From positions 1 to 64,000 of the forward strand of contig QRFJ01002506.1 in NCBI GenBank assembly GCA_006176705.1: a stretch of DNA of 64,000 nucleotides, read 5' to 3'. Positions 47,490 to 59,471 of the stretch are shown one piece after another (the stretch's first letter is position 1; every line of letters begins with the position of its first letter). Position numbers and translations under genes: made by a program. The notes under the pieces were generated by a model, which had not been told where the DNA came from, searched no databases, and worked only from the letters and a program-made list of their open reading frames with translations. Origin of the DNA: Cocos nucifera (Eukaryota; Streptophyta; Magnoliopsida; Arecales; Arecaceae).

Positions 47490-48007
47490 AGAAAATCAGA
47501 TTTTTTTGGATCAGGTTCGTTCAAATCTGATTGGATCGAGAGGCATATTTCAAAAATTTTCTCTTAGATCAAAATTAGATCTGAGATATTTTAGATCTAA
47601 TTTTAAGATCTGATAAATAAAAAAATTAAATTAAATTAAATCTAAATTAATGTTACCTTGATTATTGGGTAATTCGATTACCCATTGATGATCCTACTGA
47701 TTGCCTAAGGTTCTGGATCTAGCCGCGCAAGCGCCTGGCCTCTACTAGTATCAACTCAGATTGAATCTGGAGATCTTCTCCTTCACTTTCTTTACTCCAA
47801 AAATTAGATCTGGATCTGATTTGGAGGATCTTCAAAACTCCTTCTAAAAATCAGCAGTCGTCTCTGCAGCGGTGCTGCCTTCTTCCTTTCTCGTCAGCCT
47901 TTTCTTGCCTGGATCACAGCAAACTGAAGTCCAACTTCCTTGGGCATGGAGAGGAGAGAGAGGGTCAAAAGATTGCATAGAGGAGTGAGAGGGGCAGCCT
48001 TGGGGCA
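47490..48007 (-). repeat. Reversed A-family LTR piece
   Basis: Starts TGAAGGAGAAAATCAGATTT, the reverse of an A-family LTR 3' end, and continues for about 520 bp. It is inverted relative to 49790-50299. E begins inside it at 48008. It marks an A-family element in reverse that has lost most of its length, or it is part of the misjoined region. Confidence 0.75.
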
Positions 48008-50299
48008 TGTTAGATATATGTGCCCTAGAAGCCAGAATTGGCTGACACTTGTAATACACTTCTAAGTGCAAAATTAAAATTTTGACTAAAATCAATAAAT
48101 GGGTTATTTTCTATCACATTTGTGTATTTAGTGTCTGTGATACATCCTTTGAGTTAATGGTAATGATAATTCATATTTTCAAGAGTTGAAAATTTAAGAC
48201 ATGAATAATCATTATTAACTCATAAATTGCTCCTGACCATAGGATCATCACGAGGATGGTGATTGATCCGGAAGGTTGGTGTACAATCACTTCTCTTTAG
48301 TAGATGAGTCTTGAGTCTACGGTGTGGAGACATCGGAGCGAGAGTACAGGTACTCGTTAGAGAACGAGGGCACTGAGCGTGACCACCTCGAGTAGTCATT
48401 AGGGAGTCTACCTTCCTCGTCAATGACTGACTCGATGCTGCAGTAGTGTGTCTGGTTCTTTGACCTGAGATGCATCGGTAGTTCAACTTGAGGTGTTATA
48501 GTTTGACTATACCATTTACTCATCTCCTAGCCATATGAACCCTGAGGTGTATGTTGGCTATGACATGTTCATTGTAGGAACTGGATTGCATCAAGAGTGA
48601 ATCTATCTACCTCGGTGGTAGAGGAGTAGCCCTATGATGATCATGAGAATCAAGTCCAGAAATCCATGGCCATGGTAGAGTGAAATAATAGAAAGAGTTT
48701 CTATTTAGATTTTCACATTGGACTCGAATCGAATGATTACGTCATATGACAGAGACTAGGGTTTGACGAGTTCACCTTAACCCTAATCTGATCGGAGCTC
48801 AAGATAGAAGAACTGAATCACACAGGTAGCTGCACCAAGAGGTTCGCATTCAGCTCTGATGGTTGCCACCATATACTGCTAGGTGTCACTGTGGGATTTT
48901 GGGAGCAATTAGAATGATTTAGATGATCGATCATTCTAGCTGTTCGAATCAGAAGAGTTCTGATCCATCGAAAGGAGTTTCGATGATGTCGATGATAGAG
49001 ATCATGACATATCCCATTACCAAACAGAACTGAACCTAACTGGGTCACACAAACAAGGGTTTGAATTGGTGATCATCAATTAAACTGATCTTAGTTCAAT
49101 TGATCTGAATGAGATTCAATTAGGTTCAAGGAAATCGTGCTAGCACTCGATTGAACCTAACGTTCTTCTTTTGCTATCATAAATAAGTTGTCCTGTCTGA
49201 GCCAAAGGAGTTTGTGCTCAAACAGAAGCCTTCATATGGTCTGACAGGAGGTTGTCCAAGTCAAAAAAGGTTGTCTTATTTGTAAGACACTACCTGCCAT
49301 TTTTGGTCACCTGCCATTTCTTGTTCTTTGACTTTGGTCAAAAGTCTACCTTTGATTGGTCAAACGTTGACCGTTGACACTTTGACTTTTGACCACATGT
49401 CATGCACCTATTAGAGAGCTGGTGGGGGCCTGTCCCCCTGCCAGAACCTAGCAAGGAGAAGGGCGCACGCCACCCTAGGCGTGTGCCCAAGTTGGAGGTG
49501 CCTAGGAGTCCTTGTTGGACAAGGACTCCATCTCCTTTTTGGATTCCAGTTAGAGTTCTTCTAAGAACCAACTTTGACAGGTCTTAGGCGCCCTCTAAGG
49601 AGGAATCCAGGGGTCTCTATTCCCACCAATCAGATTTAGATCTGATTTTATAAAGGGTTGTGATTGGTTGGGAGGAAGAGGAGTTGGATCACGCTTAGTC
49701 TATAAATAAGACCCTGCACCCAACTCAGATTCAAAAAAAAAAAAAAAAATGATGCAATTCAATTGAGAAACCCCACACCCCAAGGCTGCCTCTCCCCTCC
49801 TTCTCCATGCCATAGTCTCTTCTCCCCTTGCTCTCCACGTCCAAAAGGAGTTTTGGACATTGGTTGGTTCGATTCAGATCAAAGAAAGGCGATCAAAACA
49901 AGAAGGCTGCGCTGCTGCAAAGGACGACTGCTCATCTTCAAAAGAGTTTTGAAGATCCTCCAGATCAGATTCAGATCTAATTTTGGAGGTGTGATAGAGA
50001 AGAAGAGGATCTCCAGATCCAACCCGAGTGGATACCGGTAGAGGCCAGGCGCTTGCGTGGCTAAGATCCAGAACCTTCTACTGCAAATAGGATCATCAAC
50101 AGGGTAATAGGATTACCCAGATCAGGTAAATTAAATTTGATTTAATTTATATTTTAATTTTATTTTATTAAAATATAAGAATCAGATCTGAAACATATTA
50201 CAGATCTGCATTGGGTCAAGAAAAAAATTTTTTGAAATATATCTCTTGATCTGACCAGATCTTAACGAACCTGGACCGAAAAATCAGGATTTCCCTTCA
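48008..50299 (+). repeat. 5' LTR of E
   Basis: 2.29 kb, from TGTTAGATATATGTGCCC to TTTCCCTTCA, with intact TG...CA ends. It holds the hairpin CATCGAAA/TTTCGATG (48966-48985), a TATA box (49701-49708) and a run of about 17 A (49733-49749). Apart from the 67 bp at 56084-56150, its 3' partner is absent. Confidence 0.9.
49701..49708 (+). promoter_or_regulatory. TATA box of the E LTR
   Basis: TATAAATA in the context TCTATAAATAAGACCCTGCACC. It is the best candidate for the element start site; the transcript would begin roughly 30 bases downstream. Confidence 0.6.
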
Positions 50300-50301
50300 A
50301 A

Positions 50302-50315
50302 TGGTATCAGAGCCA
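50302..50315 (+). promoter_or_regulatory. Primer binding site of E (initiator Met-tRNA)
   Basis: TGGTATCAGAGCCA, two bases after the LTR end, identical to the A3 site. Confidence 0.9.
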
Positions 50316-52130
50316 TGGTTCTAAATTATTTAGATCTGATTTTAAATTTATTTTAATTAGAAAATAATTGATTTCAGATGTCACATGAGATGTGATCAGA
50401 TCTGAAATCAGAAAAAATTAAAATTAAATAATTTGGATCTAAGATTAGAAGATATGCATGACTAGTTCTAGAATAGAATAGTTCTATAGAATATTCTTGC
50501 ATATTTTTGATTTAATCTGATTAAATCATGTTTTAGATCTTTTTATTTACTATTTTATAATATTATAAGTGTTATAATAACATCTAAAAAATAGCAAATA
50601 AAAATTATTTAATTTTTGAATATCATATGAGATATGATTGATGCATGTCTAGACTAGTTGTAGAATAGTTCTACATAATTGTCTAGATTAGAATTTATTT
50701 TGATTAGATCAATTTAAATCTAATTTTTTAGATTATTATGAGATAATTTAGATCTGAAAATATGCATGATTATGATACATGAGATGTATTGCAAAATATG
50801 CCATAATTAGATCTACTTTATATATGAGATATATGATTATAGATCGATATGTTTTGTAGTATTGAATGTTCCTGATTTAAGGCGTTCCTCTTGGCCGTCC
50901 GTCATAAGAACAAAGAAGGTTTAAAGGCCCTCTCTTCCATTCGATGGGGTGTTCTTATGATGTGTAGGGGTTGCTCATGTTCGTCTTAATCAAAAACCCA
51001 AAACTTACTTTCTGCAAAACCCTAGATCCTGAAACCTAGGATTTATTGTGCATATTTTGTTTATGAAACCCTACTTAATTAAGAATTAAGTTTATGGAAT
51101 ATTAATTAGGTCTAAAATTGAGAATTTCAGATCTAAGACATATTCATAATACTGGGTTCGGGCTTGGGTAGCTCAATTAGGTCTAAGCGGTTGATCAAAC
51201 CGAATCAAGAGTTGGTTAGATGGATCAACAATGCTTAAATTGACTAGCCTAATAAATTAAGTCTGGGTCAAGATCGAGTCACGATCAAGCAAGACCTAAT
51301 TAGGCTCAGAGGTTAGAGTCTGGATTGTAGGCTAACCCAATTGGTTCTGGCTTAATAATTTGGTGTCTAAGGTAAGTTGCAATAGACGACGACTGGTTTT
51401 TAATTGAAGCTACTCGACCTGAATGCGTTCTTGTACGAGTAATGCATATTCCTTCCACCAGTCTCACTACCTGGCCATATCTGTTGACACAGTTCTGATC
51501 TGAGGTGGTCAATAATCCGAGCTGACCCATGCCACTAGGTTAGTCATAATTGTTATGACTAAGCCAAGTCTAGTTTAATCAGACCTGAATCAATTCTCCT
51601 CCTAAGAAAGATTAAGTCTGAGTCTTCCACCATTGTAAATGTGCGGGCCCTTCCGGGTTGATTATTTTCGACTGAATACAGTGGCTCAGTTGCCGGGAAG
51701 ATGCAACCATGTCTATTAGGCATTGGATGCTTATGGACTGGAGATGAGTTGAGCTCAATATTTCGGATACGGTGAGAGACTCAATTAGGAACCCAGCTAT
51801 GCAAATGGTGGGTCTGACTTAACTAAGAGTGGATCAATATCGGATACGGTGAGATTCATGAATTAGAGAGCAAGTTCGGGTGCACCATGATTAGAGAATC
51901 ATTGAACAAGAGTTGTTCACTCATTGGCTAACCATCACCAATAACTGTTAGGTGAGGTGTGATGAGTAAGTTGGTGAACCGCACCACCACTAGAAATATT
52001 AATCGTGAAGATTTTCGCATCTCTACAGAGGGAGTGTAGGGATCGAGAAAATAGTGAGAGCTAATTTGTTTAAAAATAAATCCCTAAAAATTGGTTAAGT
52101 CAATAATTACAGTATCTAACTAGAAACTTG
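50316..52130 (+). other. Long untranslated leader of E
   Basis: About 1.8 kb with no usable ORF. It matches the A3 leader. The splice-donor consensus AAG|GTAAGT is kept at 51369-51377 and the CGGATACGGTGAG direct repeat lies near 51764 and 51840. Confidence 0.7.
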
Positions 52131-52146
52131 CTGTCTCTAAGGAATA

Positions 52147-52950
52147 ATGTCTGGTCAAACCATTGGCACGTATCTTGGACACCATAGACTGACGCGAACC
52201 AATTATAAAGATTGGCTCAGAACTACAAAATGTTTTGGGTTCCGAGAAGTTAACCCATGTTTTGGACCAGGACCCTCCCACATTACCAGTCCCATCCGAT
52301 CTGTTGAACAGAGAGCGTCTCTGAAAAAATGGATTGCGAAGATAATAAGGCCAGATATTACATTTGGGCTCGATGTCTGATAGCTCCAGTGCCAACATGA
52401 GGATATCGGACTGCTCACCAAATGTTGGCTCACCTGTAGAGATGTTTGGTGAACAGAGTCGCCAGCCAAATATCAAGTCACAAAATGACTTTTTAAGGCT
52501 AGATGCATGATGGGCAGTCAGTCCAAGATCACTTCTGACCATGATCAAGGACAATGGAAGAGCTAGAGAAGCTCAGTGTGAATTGGACTTGGACTGCAGA
52601 ACGATATCATTCTGCATCTTGACTGATGCAATATGGGCAATTCATCATGAATTACCACAATGCATAAACTTCAGAATTCCTTGGCGAGTTAATGAATATG
52701 CTGGTTACCGCTAGCTTTCTATGAAAGATTCTAAAGCTCAGTCTTGCTATGGACGGACTTCTTTCAAAAAAAGTCTTATGAAAGAAAAAGAAGTCTGTGA
52801 AAAAGCAAAAGGTGGAAGGATCAAAGAGAAAAAGGTAGATCGAAGAAAAAGGCGATGCAAAGGAAAGTGTTTCCATTGCAACAGCGACGGCCATTGGAAG
52901 CGAACTGCCCTCTTGTACCTGGCCACCCTGAAGAACAAGAAGGAAGTTCC
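52147..52950 (+). pseudogene. E gag (frameshifted)
   Basis: The first open run is at 52147-52380 (MSGQTIGTYLGHHRLTRTNYKDW); frame changes then follow every 50-100 bp. Recognisable parts are a VEQRASLKKW block, MHDGQSVQ near 52510, the Lys-rich tract (about 52790-52860) and a zinc knuckle CFHCNSDGHWKR at 52868-52903, in which both early Cys are present (Tyr in A2 and A3). The final Cys is displaced by a one-base loss. The start is not certain. Confidence 0.8.
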
Positions 52951-54230
52951 TCTGGAGGTAGGCTCGTTTGAGTCTAACCTTACGGTTTCTTCTGCATCCA
53001 GTTGGATGCTTGACTCTGGTTCTAGTGCTCATCTGTGCACTACTGATGTAGGGTCTTGAGGATAGCAGGAGGCTGAGGGATGGAGACATATCCTACGCAT
53101 TGGTAATGGAGCAAGAGTTGCTGCAGTAGCCATAGAACATACCTCTTCGATTACCATCTGTTTAGACTTAGTTTTGCAAGACTGTTTTTTGTGCCTCAGC
53201 CAGAGGAATTTTGATTTCTATTTCTGCTTAGCACAAGAAGGATGTGATATTCTTTTAAGGACCATTGTAAATTCTTTATGAAAGAAATAAAATTCAAATG
53301 GTTTTCTTATTAATGGTCTTTATCAGTAATATTGATGTACCTTTCAACTAGAGCAAAATGAATCAAGACCTAGGGATAGTCCAAATGATAGATATTCTTG
53401 GCACCTAGATTAGTCATATAGCGAAGATAGGATCAACAAATATGAGAAAATGGACTATTGAGTCCTTGACTTACGAGTCATATCCGAACTTATGAATCAT
53501 GTCTTCAAGGCAAAATGACTTAAAGCTCCCTTTGTTGAATGGGAGAGGCCACAAGCTCCTTGCCCTAGTACATACGATGTTGCGCCCATTTGATGTGCCA
53601 GCTAGAGGAATTTTGTCTACTTCATCTACCTTACGATGTTTCGTAGTATGGGTATGTGTATCTGTTATGGACACAGTCATAAGCCTTTGAAAAGTTTCAA
53701 AAATTCAACATTGAAGTAGAAAAACAAACAAAAAACCATTAAGTTCTTTGATCAGATCGAGGAGGGAATACCTCTAGCAGGAATTCTTAGACTATCTAAG
53801 GATAATGGCATAGTCTCTCAATGGACTCCACCAGAAACCTCAACTCAATGGGTTCTAGAAGAGAAATGGATCCTATTAGATTGGTTCGATCCATGATGAG
53901 CCTTCAGCAGACTCCCTGATTTTCTTTGGGGACACTCATTGTTAACTTCAATCTATTTAACTGAAGCAGGTTTTCCTCTAAAAACCGTTCCTACCACACC
54001 GTATGAGAAATGGCGACGGTTAGAAACCAAGTCTGAGTCATCTCAAAATTTGGGCGTTGTGTCGCTCATCTGTAAAGACAAACAAGCGGACAAGTTAGAA
54101 TAAATTCACTTCAGATCGCTCGATTCATAGGATATTCTAAAGAGTCATTAGGATACTGTTTCTACATTCCAGAAGACCACCAATGTGATTGTGAGTGACA
54201 GGCCATCTTTTCTTGAAAAAATAGGTTTAT
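52951..54230 (+). pseudogene. E protease and integrase (frameshifted)
   Basis: The protease region SSASSWMLDSGSSAHLCTT keeps the catalytic D-S-G (52985-53043) and a stop follows. Integrase pieces: a zinc region near 53400-53520, RPFDVPARG near 53583, FRSDRGG-type sequence near 53745-53770, and the C-terminal part (WGHSLLTSIYLT-, KTVPTTPYE-, FIGYSKESLGYCF-like) at 53925-54170. The dense one-base shifts prevent any long ORF. Confidence 0.8.
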
Positions 54231-56050
54231 TCAGATAGCAGCATTAAAAAATAGATCAAAGCTTGATGAGAAAGGTCTCACAAGCAGAACGAGCTAAGGA
54301 CCAAGTGAGAACAAATCAGGTGCAGCCAATAAGAACACTACCCTCCTCCACCTCGTAGATCGGAAAGAGGTTTCCCGCCCCCTGAAGATATGAGGTAATT
54401 ATTTCAGAGGATGTAGAGGAAATGATTCCTTGTAGTAATGGTGCTCATGGTGAGGATCCCAAAACTACAACGAGGCGATATCAGATATCGACTCCGAGAA
54501 ATGGTAGAGCAATTGACAGTAAAAGAAATTGATCGATACACTCAAACCAAGTCTGGACCTTGTAGATCCACCAGAAAAGGTATAGTACCTTTGGAATGTA
54601 AATGGATCTTCAAGAGAAGATTGGTTGCAAGATGGGAATGTGACACTTCAAAGCCTTAGATTGTGGCAAAAGGTATATATCAATGAAGGCACTAGGGACT
54701 CATCAGGATACTTTTTCCCCAGTAGCTATGCTAAAATCCATCCGCACATTACTTGCGTTGCAGCTATTTCGATTACGAAACTATTGGCAAATGGACGGTG
54801 AAAACGGCGTTCTTGAATGGATATCTTGAGGAAGATAATCTATATGAACACCCGCTAGGTTTCACATCCCAGTGATGCTATCAAAGGTTGCAAGACTGCA
54901 AAGTCCATTATATGACTTAAGCAAGCATCTCGGAGCTAGAACACTCGCGTTTCAATGATGTGATCAAAACATTTGGTTTTCATCAAAAACAGAGACACCA
55001 GGTGTGTTTCAAAAGGTCAGTGGGAGCGCTGTTGTCTTCCTCGTATTGTACGTGGATGACATCCTCCTATGGAATGATTATTCCCATGTTGACATCACGT
55101 CAAAGATTGGTTGTCCAGGAATTCTCACATGAAAGACCTAGGTTGAAGCATCCTTTATTCTAGAAATTAAGGTCTATAGGATAGGACCGATAGGATGCTA
55201 GGACTTCATAGAAGATGCTACATAGAGAAAGTACAAGAGGTTTAGTAGGAAAAACTCTAAGAGGGAGATTAATACCCTTCAGACATTGGTATTCATCTTT
55301 CCAAGAAGATGTGCCCCAGCACGACCTGAGGAAATAGAACGCATAAGCAAGATTCCCTTTGCTTCATGCAATAGGGAGCCTCATTGTATTGCCATTGCTA
55401 TGTACATGACCTGATATAGCCCGATGCTTGAGCTGTCACAAGCAGATATCAGTCAAATCAGGTGAAGAAACACTGGACTCTTGTGAAATGTATTACCTTA
55501 AGTACTTGAGAAGAATAAGATATGAGCTTGTCTTTGGGTAACGGAGAACTCCTGGCAGGGATACACAGACTCAGACTTCCCTGAATCCAGCTCACGAACA
55601 TCCACACAACCACTAAGTATCCGACTTCTCGACGCAAAGTACGAACAATCTCGGGCAGTATCTGTTTGTGTGCAATAGTGGAGCTATCACTGGAAGAGTT
55701 CCAAGCAACGAAGTGATAGCAGATTCCACCAAGAAGCAGAATATATCGCTGCATCAGAGCTGCGAAGGAAGCATTCTGGTACAAGAAGTTTGCTGTGAAA
55801 AATCGATAATTGCCCACAATCCCATTCCTCTATATTGCGACAGAACAATGGCGCCATAGCCCTTGCTAAGGAGCCGAGGTCTCACCAGAAATCTAAGGCT
55901 ATTGAGCCGGGCGATACACCTCATCCGCGATTACCTCAAGAAGGATTATGTCGAGGTCAAAGAGTCGACTCCGCAAATAATGTGGCAGACCCACTTACAA
56001 AGCCGTTGGGCCGCAGAAGATTGAAGCCCACCATGAGAAGATGGGATTAG
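54231..56050 (+). pseudogene. E reverse transcriptase-RNase H (frameshifted)
   Basis: RT starts near 54555 with SGPCRSTRKGIVPLECKWIFKR. The catalytic YVDD is intact at 55049-55060, in frame with FLVLYVDDILL-like context. Connection pieces lie at 55245-55400. RNase H lies at 55560-56040, with DSTKKQNISLHQS near 55725 (from a DST-EAEY-A motif) and NNVADPLTKPLGRR at 55975-56016. The polypurine tract AAGTGGGAGAT follows at 56073-56083. Frameshifts occur throughout. Confidence 0.82.
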
Positions 56051-56083
56051 ACTTGTAGCCAATGGCTTAGATAAGTGGGAGAT

Positions 56084-56150
56084 TGTTAGATATATGTGCT
56101 AGAAGCCAAATTAGCTGACACTTGTAATAACACGTCTAGGGCAAATTGTA
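56084..56150 (+). repeat. 3' LTR piece of E
   Basis: TGTTAGATATATGTGCTAG and on, directly after the polypurine tract; it matches 48008-48075. It breaks off near 56150, where reversed A-family RT starts. Confidence 0.85.
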
Positions 56151-56679
56151 TCTCCTCCGTGTTTATTTTCTTTCGCTACGAGCCTTGCTTTAAATATCTC
56201 TACATTTCCATCGGCACCTATCTTTCTCTTGAAGATCCATTTACACCCAATAGGTACTATACCTTCAGGTGGTTCTACCAAGGTCCAGACTTGGTTCAAA
56301 CGCATTGAGTCAATCTCTAACCTCATTATCTTTAACCATTTCTTAGAGTAGATATCTGATATCATCTTGTCATAGATTTTGGGATCATCACCATGAACCC
56401 CATTTTCTATGAGGAATATTTTCTCTACATCTTCTGATATAGTACTTAAGTACCTTTCAGGAGGACGAAAAATTCTACTTGATCTATGAGGTGGAGGAGG
56501 TAGTGTTTGGGTTGGCTTAATCTGATTGGGTTCTAGAGGTTCCTTAGCTCATTTCTCATCGGAGACTATCTCCTCGAATCTAATCTATCTTTCGATGCCA
56601 CCATCTTAAATAAACTATTTTTTAAGAAAGATGGCATATCGACTCATAATCATATTATGATCTTTCGGAAGATAGAAAT
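56151..56679 (-). pseudogene. A-family RT start and integrase end, reversed
   Basis: An open run at 56365-56111 on the minus strand reads MRLNQVWTLVEPPEGIVPIG...IGADGNVEIFKARLVAKEN, the RT start. Its reverse complement is identical to 46771-46880. Upstream of it (56380-56679) are the linker (KVHGDDPKIYDK, SSRIFRPP-like) and the end of integrase. It stops at 56679, where F2 starts, and integrase resumes in reverse at 63705. So F2 sits inside the integrase C-terminal part of this A copy, the same target as in A3. Confidence 0.83.
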
Positions 56680-58467
56680 TGAAAGGAATATGCCCTCAAG
56701 CCAATCAAATTTTTTTTTGGGCTATTCTTGTCTTCCAAACTGATGTAATGATATTTTTAAAATAAATAAATAAAGGTATTTATTTCATCATATGCAGTGT
56801 CTTATTATTTATTTAAGATTATGATGAACCCCATAAATTAGGGCTATGGTTTCAGGATTATGATGAGATCATACTAGTGAGACCTAAAATCTTAAAACCC
56901 TAATTTTAACATTCCTAGTCGATGGGACATTGAGTTGGGGATCAATGTTTTTTGGTAAGACTAACACATCCTTTGTATGCTCGATTGAGAGGATGATTGA
57001 TCTCATAATAACTTGTGTATGACACTAATATAAGAATATGGGTGCTTATTAGAGAATGAGTTCACTGAATTGATCCAAATCGAGAATATCTAATGGAGTC
57101 TTATCTACATGTCAATAGATGGTTTTTATAGTGAAATTGTGCATGTAATTCTTTGACCTAAACTACTATAGATCTTATATATATAAATCCATATTTTGGT
57201 TCATACTCATTCATGACTCAGTTATGTATGGGATGATCTGGATATGGTAGATTATATATGAAGGTTGTGAATAGGTTAATACGGAATCGATCATTCCTGG
57301 TAAGAGGAAATTGCATCCTACCTGCTTCCAACAAATGATGATTCAGAAAGACTTTCATCAAAGCATGATGAAAATTAGAAATAATTTCTAATATTTCATT
57401 AAAAAAAAACATCATCATAAGATTTAAAGAGAAATGAATATGATATTGGGATTGACATATTTCCATACCTAGAGTCATATTCAGGATGCAGGAAGATCGA
57501 AGGATTTAGTTGCATGGTAATTTTTCATTGAAGGATATTTTTAGTATTTCCATCAAAATTTTACATCTTTCAGAAAGTCACGATATGTTGCTAGACATCA
57601 ATCATGTCTTATGGGTTCGATCAAATTAAAATTTTAATTTGATCATTAAATTAGAAAGTGTTCTAAATTAAGTCAAATTGGGTTGGCCAGTTTTGACCTA
57701 AATCGGTTTAGTTAAGTTCTAACTAGATTAGGTCAAATCACAACCAGACCCACTACTGGTTAGATGTGAAACCCAATGGGTCACACACAAAGAGAATTGA
57801 TTAAAGGATCTAATTAGATTAGACCATGTTTACAAGATGAACATGCTAGCACATGTAGCAAACCCTAGCACCTAAATTCAAATTGGATTCGAATCGGCTT
57901 TCGATTTGGGCTAATTAAGGTCCGATTTGAGCTAAATAGGATTTGGTCTTGAATTGGATTAATAGACTGATTGGGCTTTAGTTGGGATGCCACATACTAG
58001 AATTCCACACACCAGAGAGTCTCTCTCTTGCACGTGGGAAGTCTTTCATGCACAAAGAGTTTTTGGCGCATGGGATTAAGTTGGCACCTACTTTCTTTGA
58101 CTTTTTCTATTTTTATGTCATGTAAATTTTTCAAATGGGCATGGACATCAGATATGGGGCACAAAAGAGTCCTTCTATAGATTAAATACTCCATTATTTT
58201 TTGAGAAGGGACTCTTTATCACCCAGGATTCCTTGCCGCCCTCTAATCCTTGACGCCTCTTGCACCAAGTCAAAGTCCCTTGGGATTTTGACTATTCAAA
58301 GATCATCTCCATGACATCTTTGCTGAATGGGCGTTCCACTTCAAGGCCATTGGATGGCCTTCTTATCTGATCTAATGGTTTTATCAGGGTGGCGCCAAAA
58401 ATGAAAGCTTGCAACTCTTCGTAAAAAACTTACATAGAATTAGTCCAAGAGTTCTTCTGCTTTGGCA
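56680..58467 (+). repeat. 5' LTR of F2, 3' end deleted
   Basis: Begins TGAAAGGAATATGCCCTC and matches the 3' LTR until CTTCTGCTTT (58467). The last part of about 690 bp, with the TATA box and the CA end, is missing. The pol frame starts directly after this point. Confidence 0.87.
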
Positions 58468-59471
58468 TATTTAGAAATGATTTGTTGACTCTATGTTTGA
58501 ATGACAATATATTTCATATTGATGAAAATAGAAAACGTAAGAGAGATGACATAAATAATACTTTACTTTGGCATTGTTGATTAGGTCATATTAGTGAGGC
58601 TAGGATTAACAAGTTATACAAAGAAAAGTTCTTTGATCCTTTTGATTATGAATCATTAGGAACTTGTGAATCATGCCTCATGGGTAAAATGACCAAGACT
58701 CCATTTAGTGGACATGGAGAAAGGACAAATGAGTTATTAGGACTTGTACATATGGATGTATGTGGTCCTATGACAACTCAAGCTAGAGGAGGATACTCTT
58801 ATTTTATAACATTCACTGATGATTTATCTAGGTTTGGATATGTATATCTTATGAAACACAAATCAGAAGCCTTTGATAAATTTAAAGAGTATCAAAGTAT
58901 GGTCGAAAAATAAATTGGACAATGTATAAAAATCCTTCAATCTGATCGGGGAGGAGAATACTTATCTAGTGAGTTTCTAGACTATCTTAAAGTTAAAGGG
59001 ATTCTCTCTGAATGGACACCTCCTTATACACCATAATTAAATGGTGTAGCCAAAAGAAAAAATTGTACCTTATTAGATATGGTATGGTCCATGATGTGCT
59101 TCATTGAATTACCTATTTCCTTCTGGGGTCATGCCCTGGAGACCGTAATTTACATCTTGAATAGAGTACCTTCTAAATCTATATCTAGTACTCCATATGA
59201 CATATGGAGAAGTAAGAAATCTAATCTTAAGTATCTTAAGATATGGGGTTGTCCAGCATATGTCAAAAAAAATTTTGGACATAAACTTGATGCTAGATCA
59301 GACAGATGTCTATTTATAGGATATCCTAGAAATAGTATAGGATATTTATTCTACCATCCTACTGAACAAAAGGTATTTATAAGTAGGCATGCCACTTTCA
59401 TGAAAAAAGAATTTATCCTAGAAAAGGACAGTGGCAGAAATATTGAACTTAGTAAAGTTCAAGAAAAATAA
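58468..59471 (+). pseudogene. F2 integrase (broken)
   Basis: Open from the deletion point: NRKRKRDDINNTLLWHC, a stop, then LGHISEARINKLYKEK and CESCLMGKM, so the H-H-C-C zinc site is complete. Core: GLVHMDVCGPMTTQARGGYSYF (first Asp, about 58755) and SDRGGEYLSSEFLDYLKVKG (second Asp, about 58945). Stops at 58911-58913 and 59034-59036 stand where CAA is expected. The last open run, 59079-59471, covers SFWGHALETVIYILNRVPSK, NLKYLKIWGCPAYVKK and FIGYPRNSIGYLF. It would insert the cDNA, but it is dead in this copy. Confidence 0.86.

Larger units (their letters stand above)
48008..56150 (+). mobile_element. Ty1/copia element E (A family, plus), 3' LTR truncated
   Basis: 5' LTR 48008-50299, PBS, leader, gag, protease, integrase, RT-RNase H, polypurine tract, and 67 bp of 3' LTR (56084-56150) before unrelated reversed A sequence. 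It has the same domain order and sequence as A3. The coding part has far more one-base gains and losses than the other copies, while key codons such as YVDD are kept. Confidence 0.86.

Noticed and set aside
49763..50041. 92-codon open run on the plus strand in the E LTR
   Set aside because: It lies in the LTR 3' part and has no counterpart in other A copies; it is rich in Pro, Ser and Arg from simple base composition.
52120..52554. 144-codon open run on the minus strand over E gag
   Set aside because: The plus strand here encodes recognisable gag; the minus frame is its shadow.
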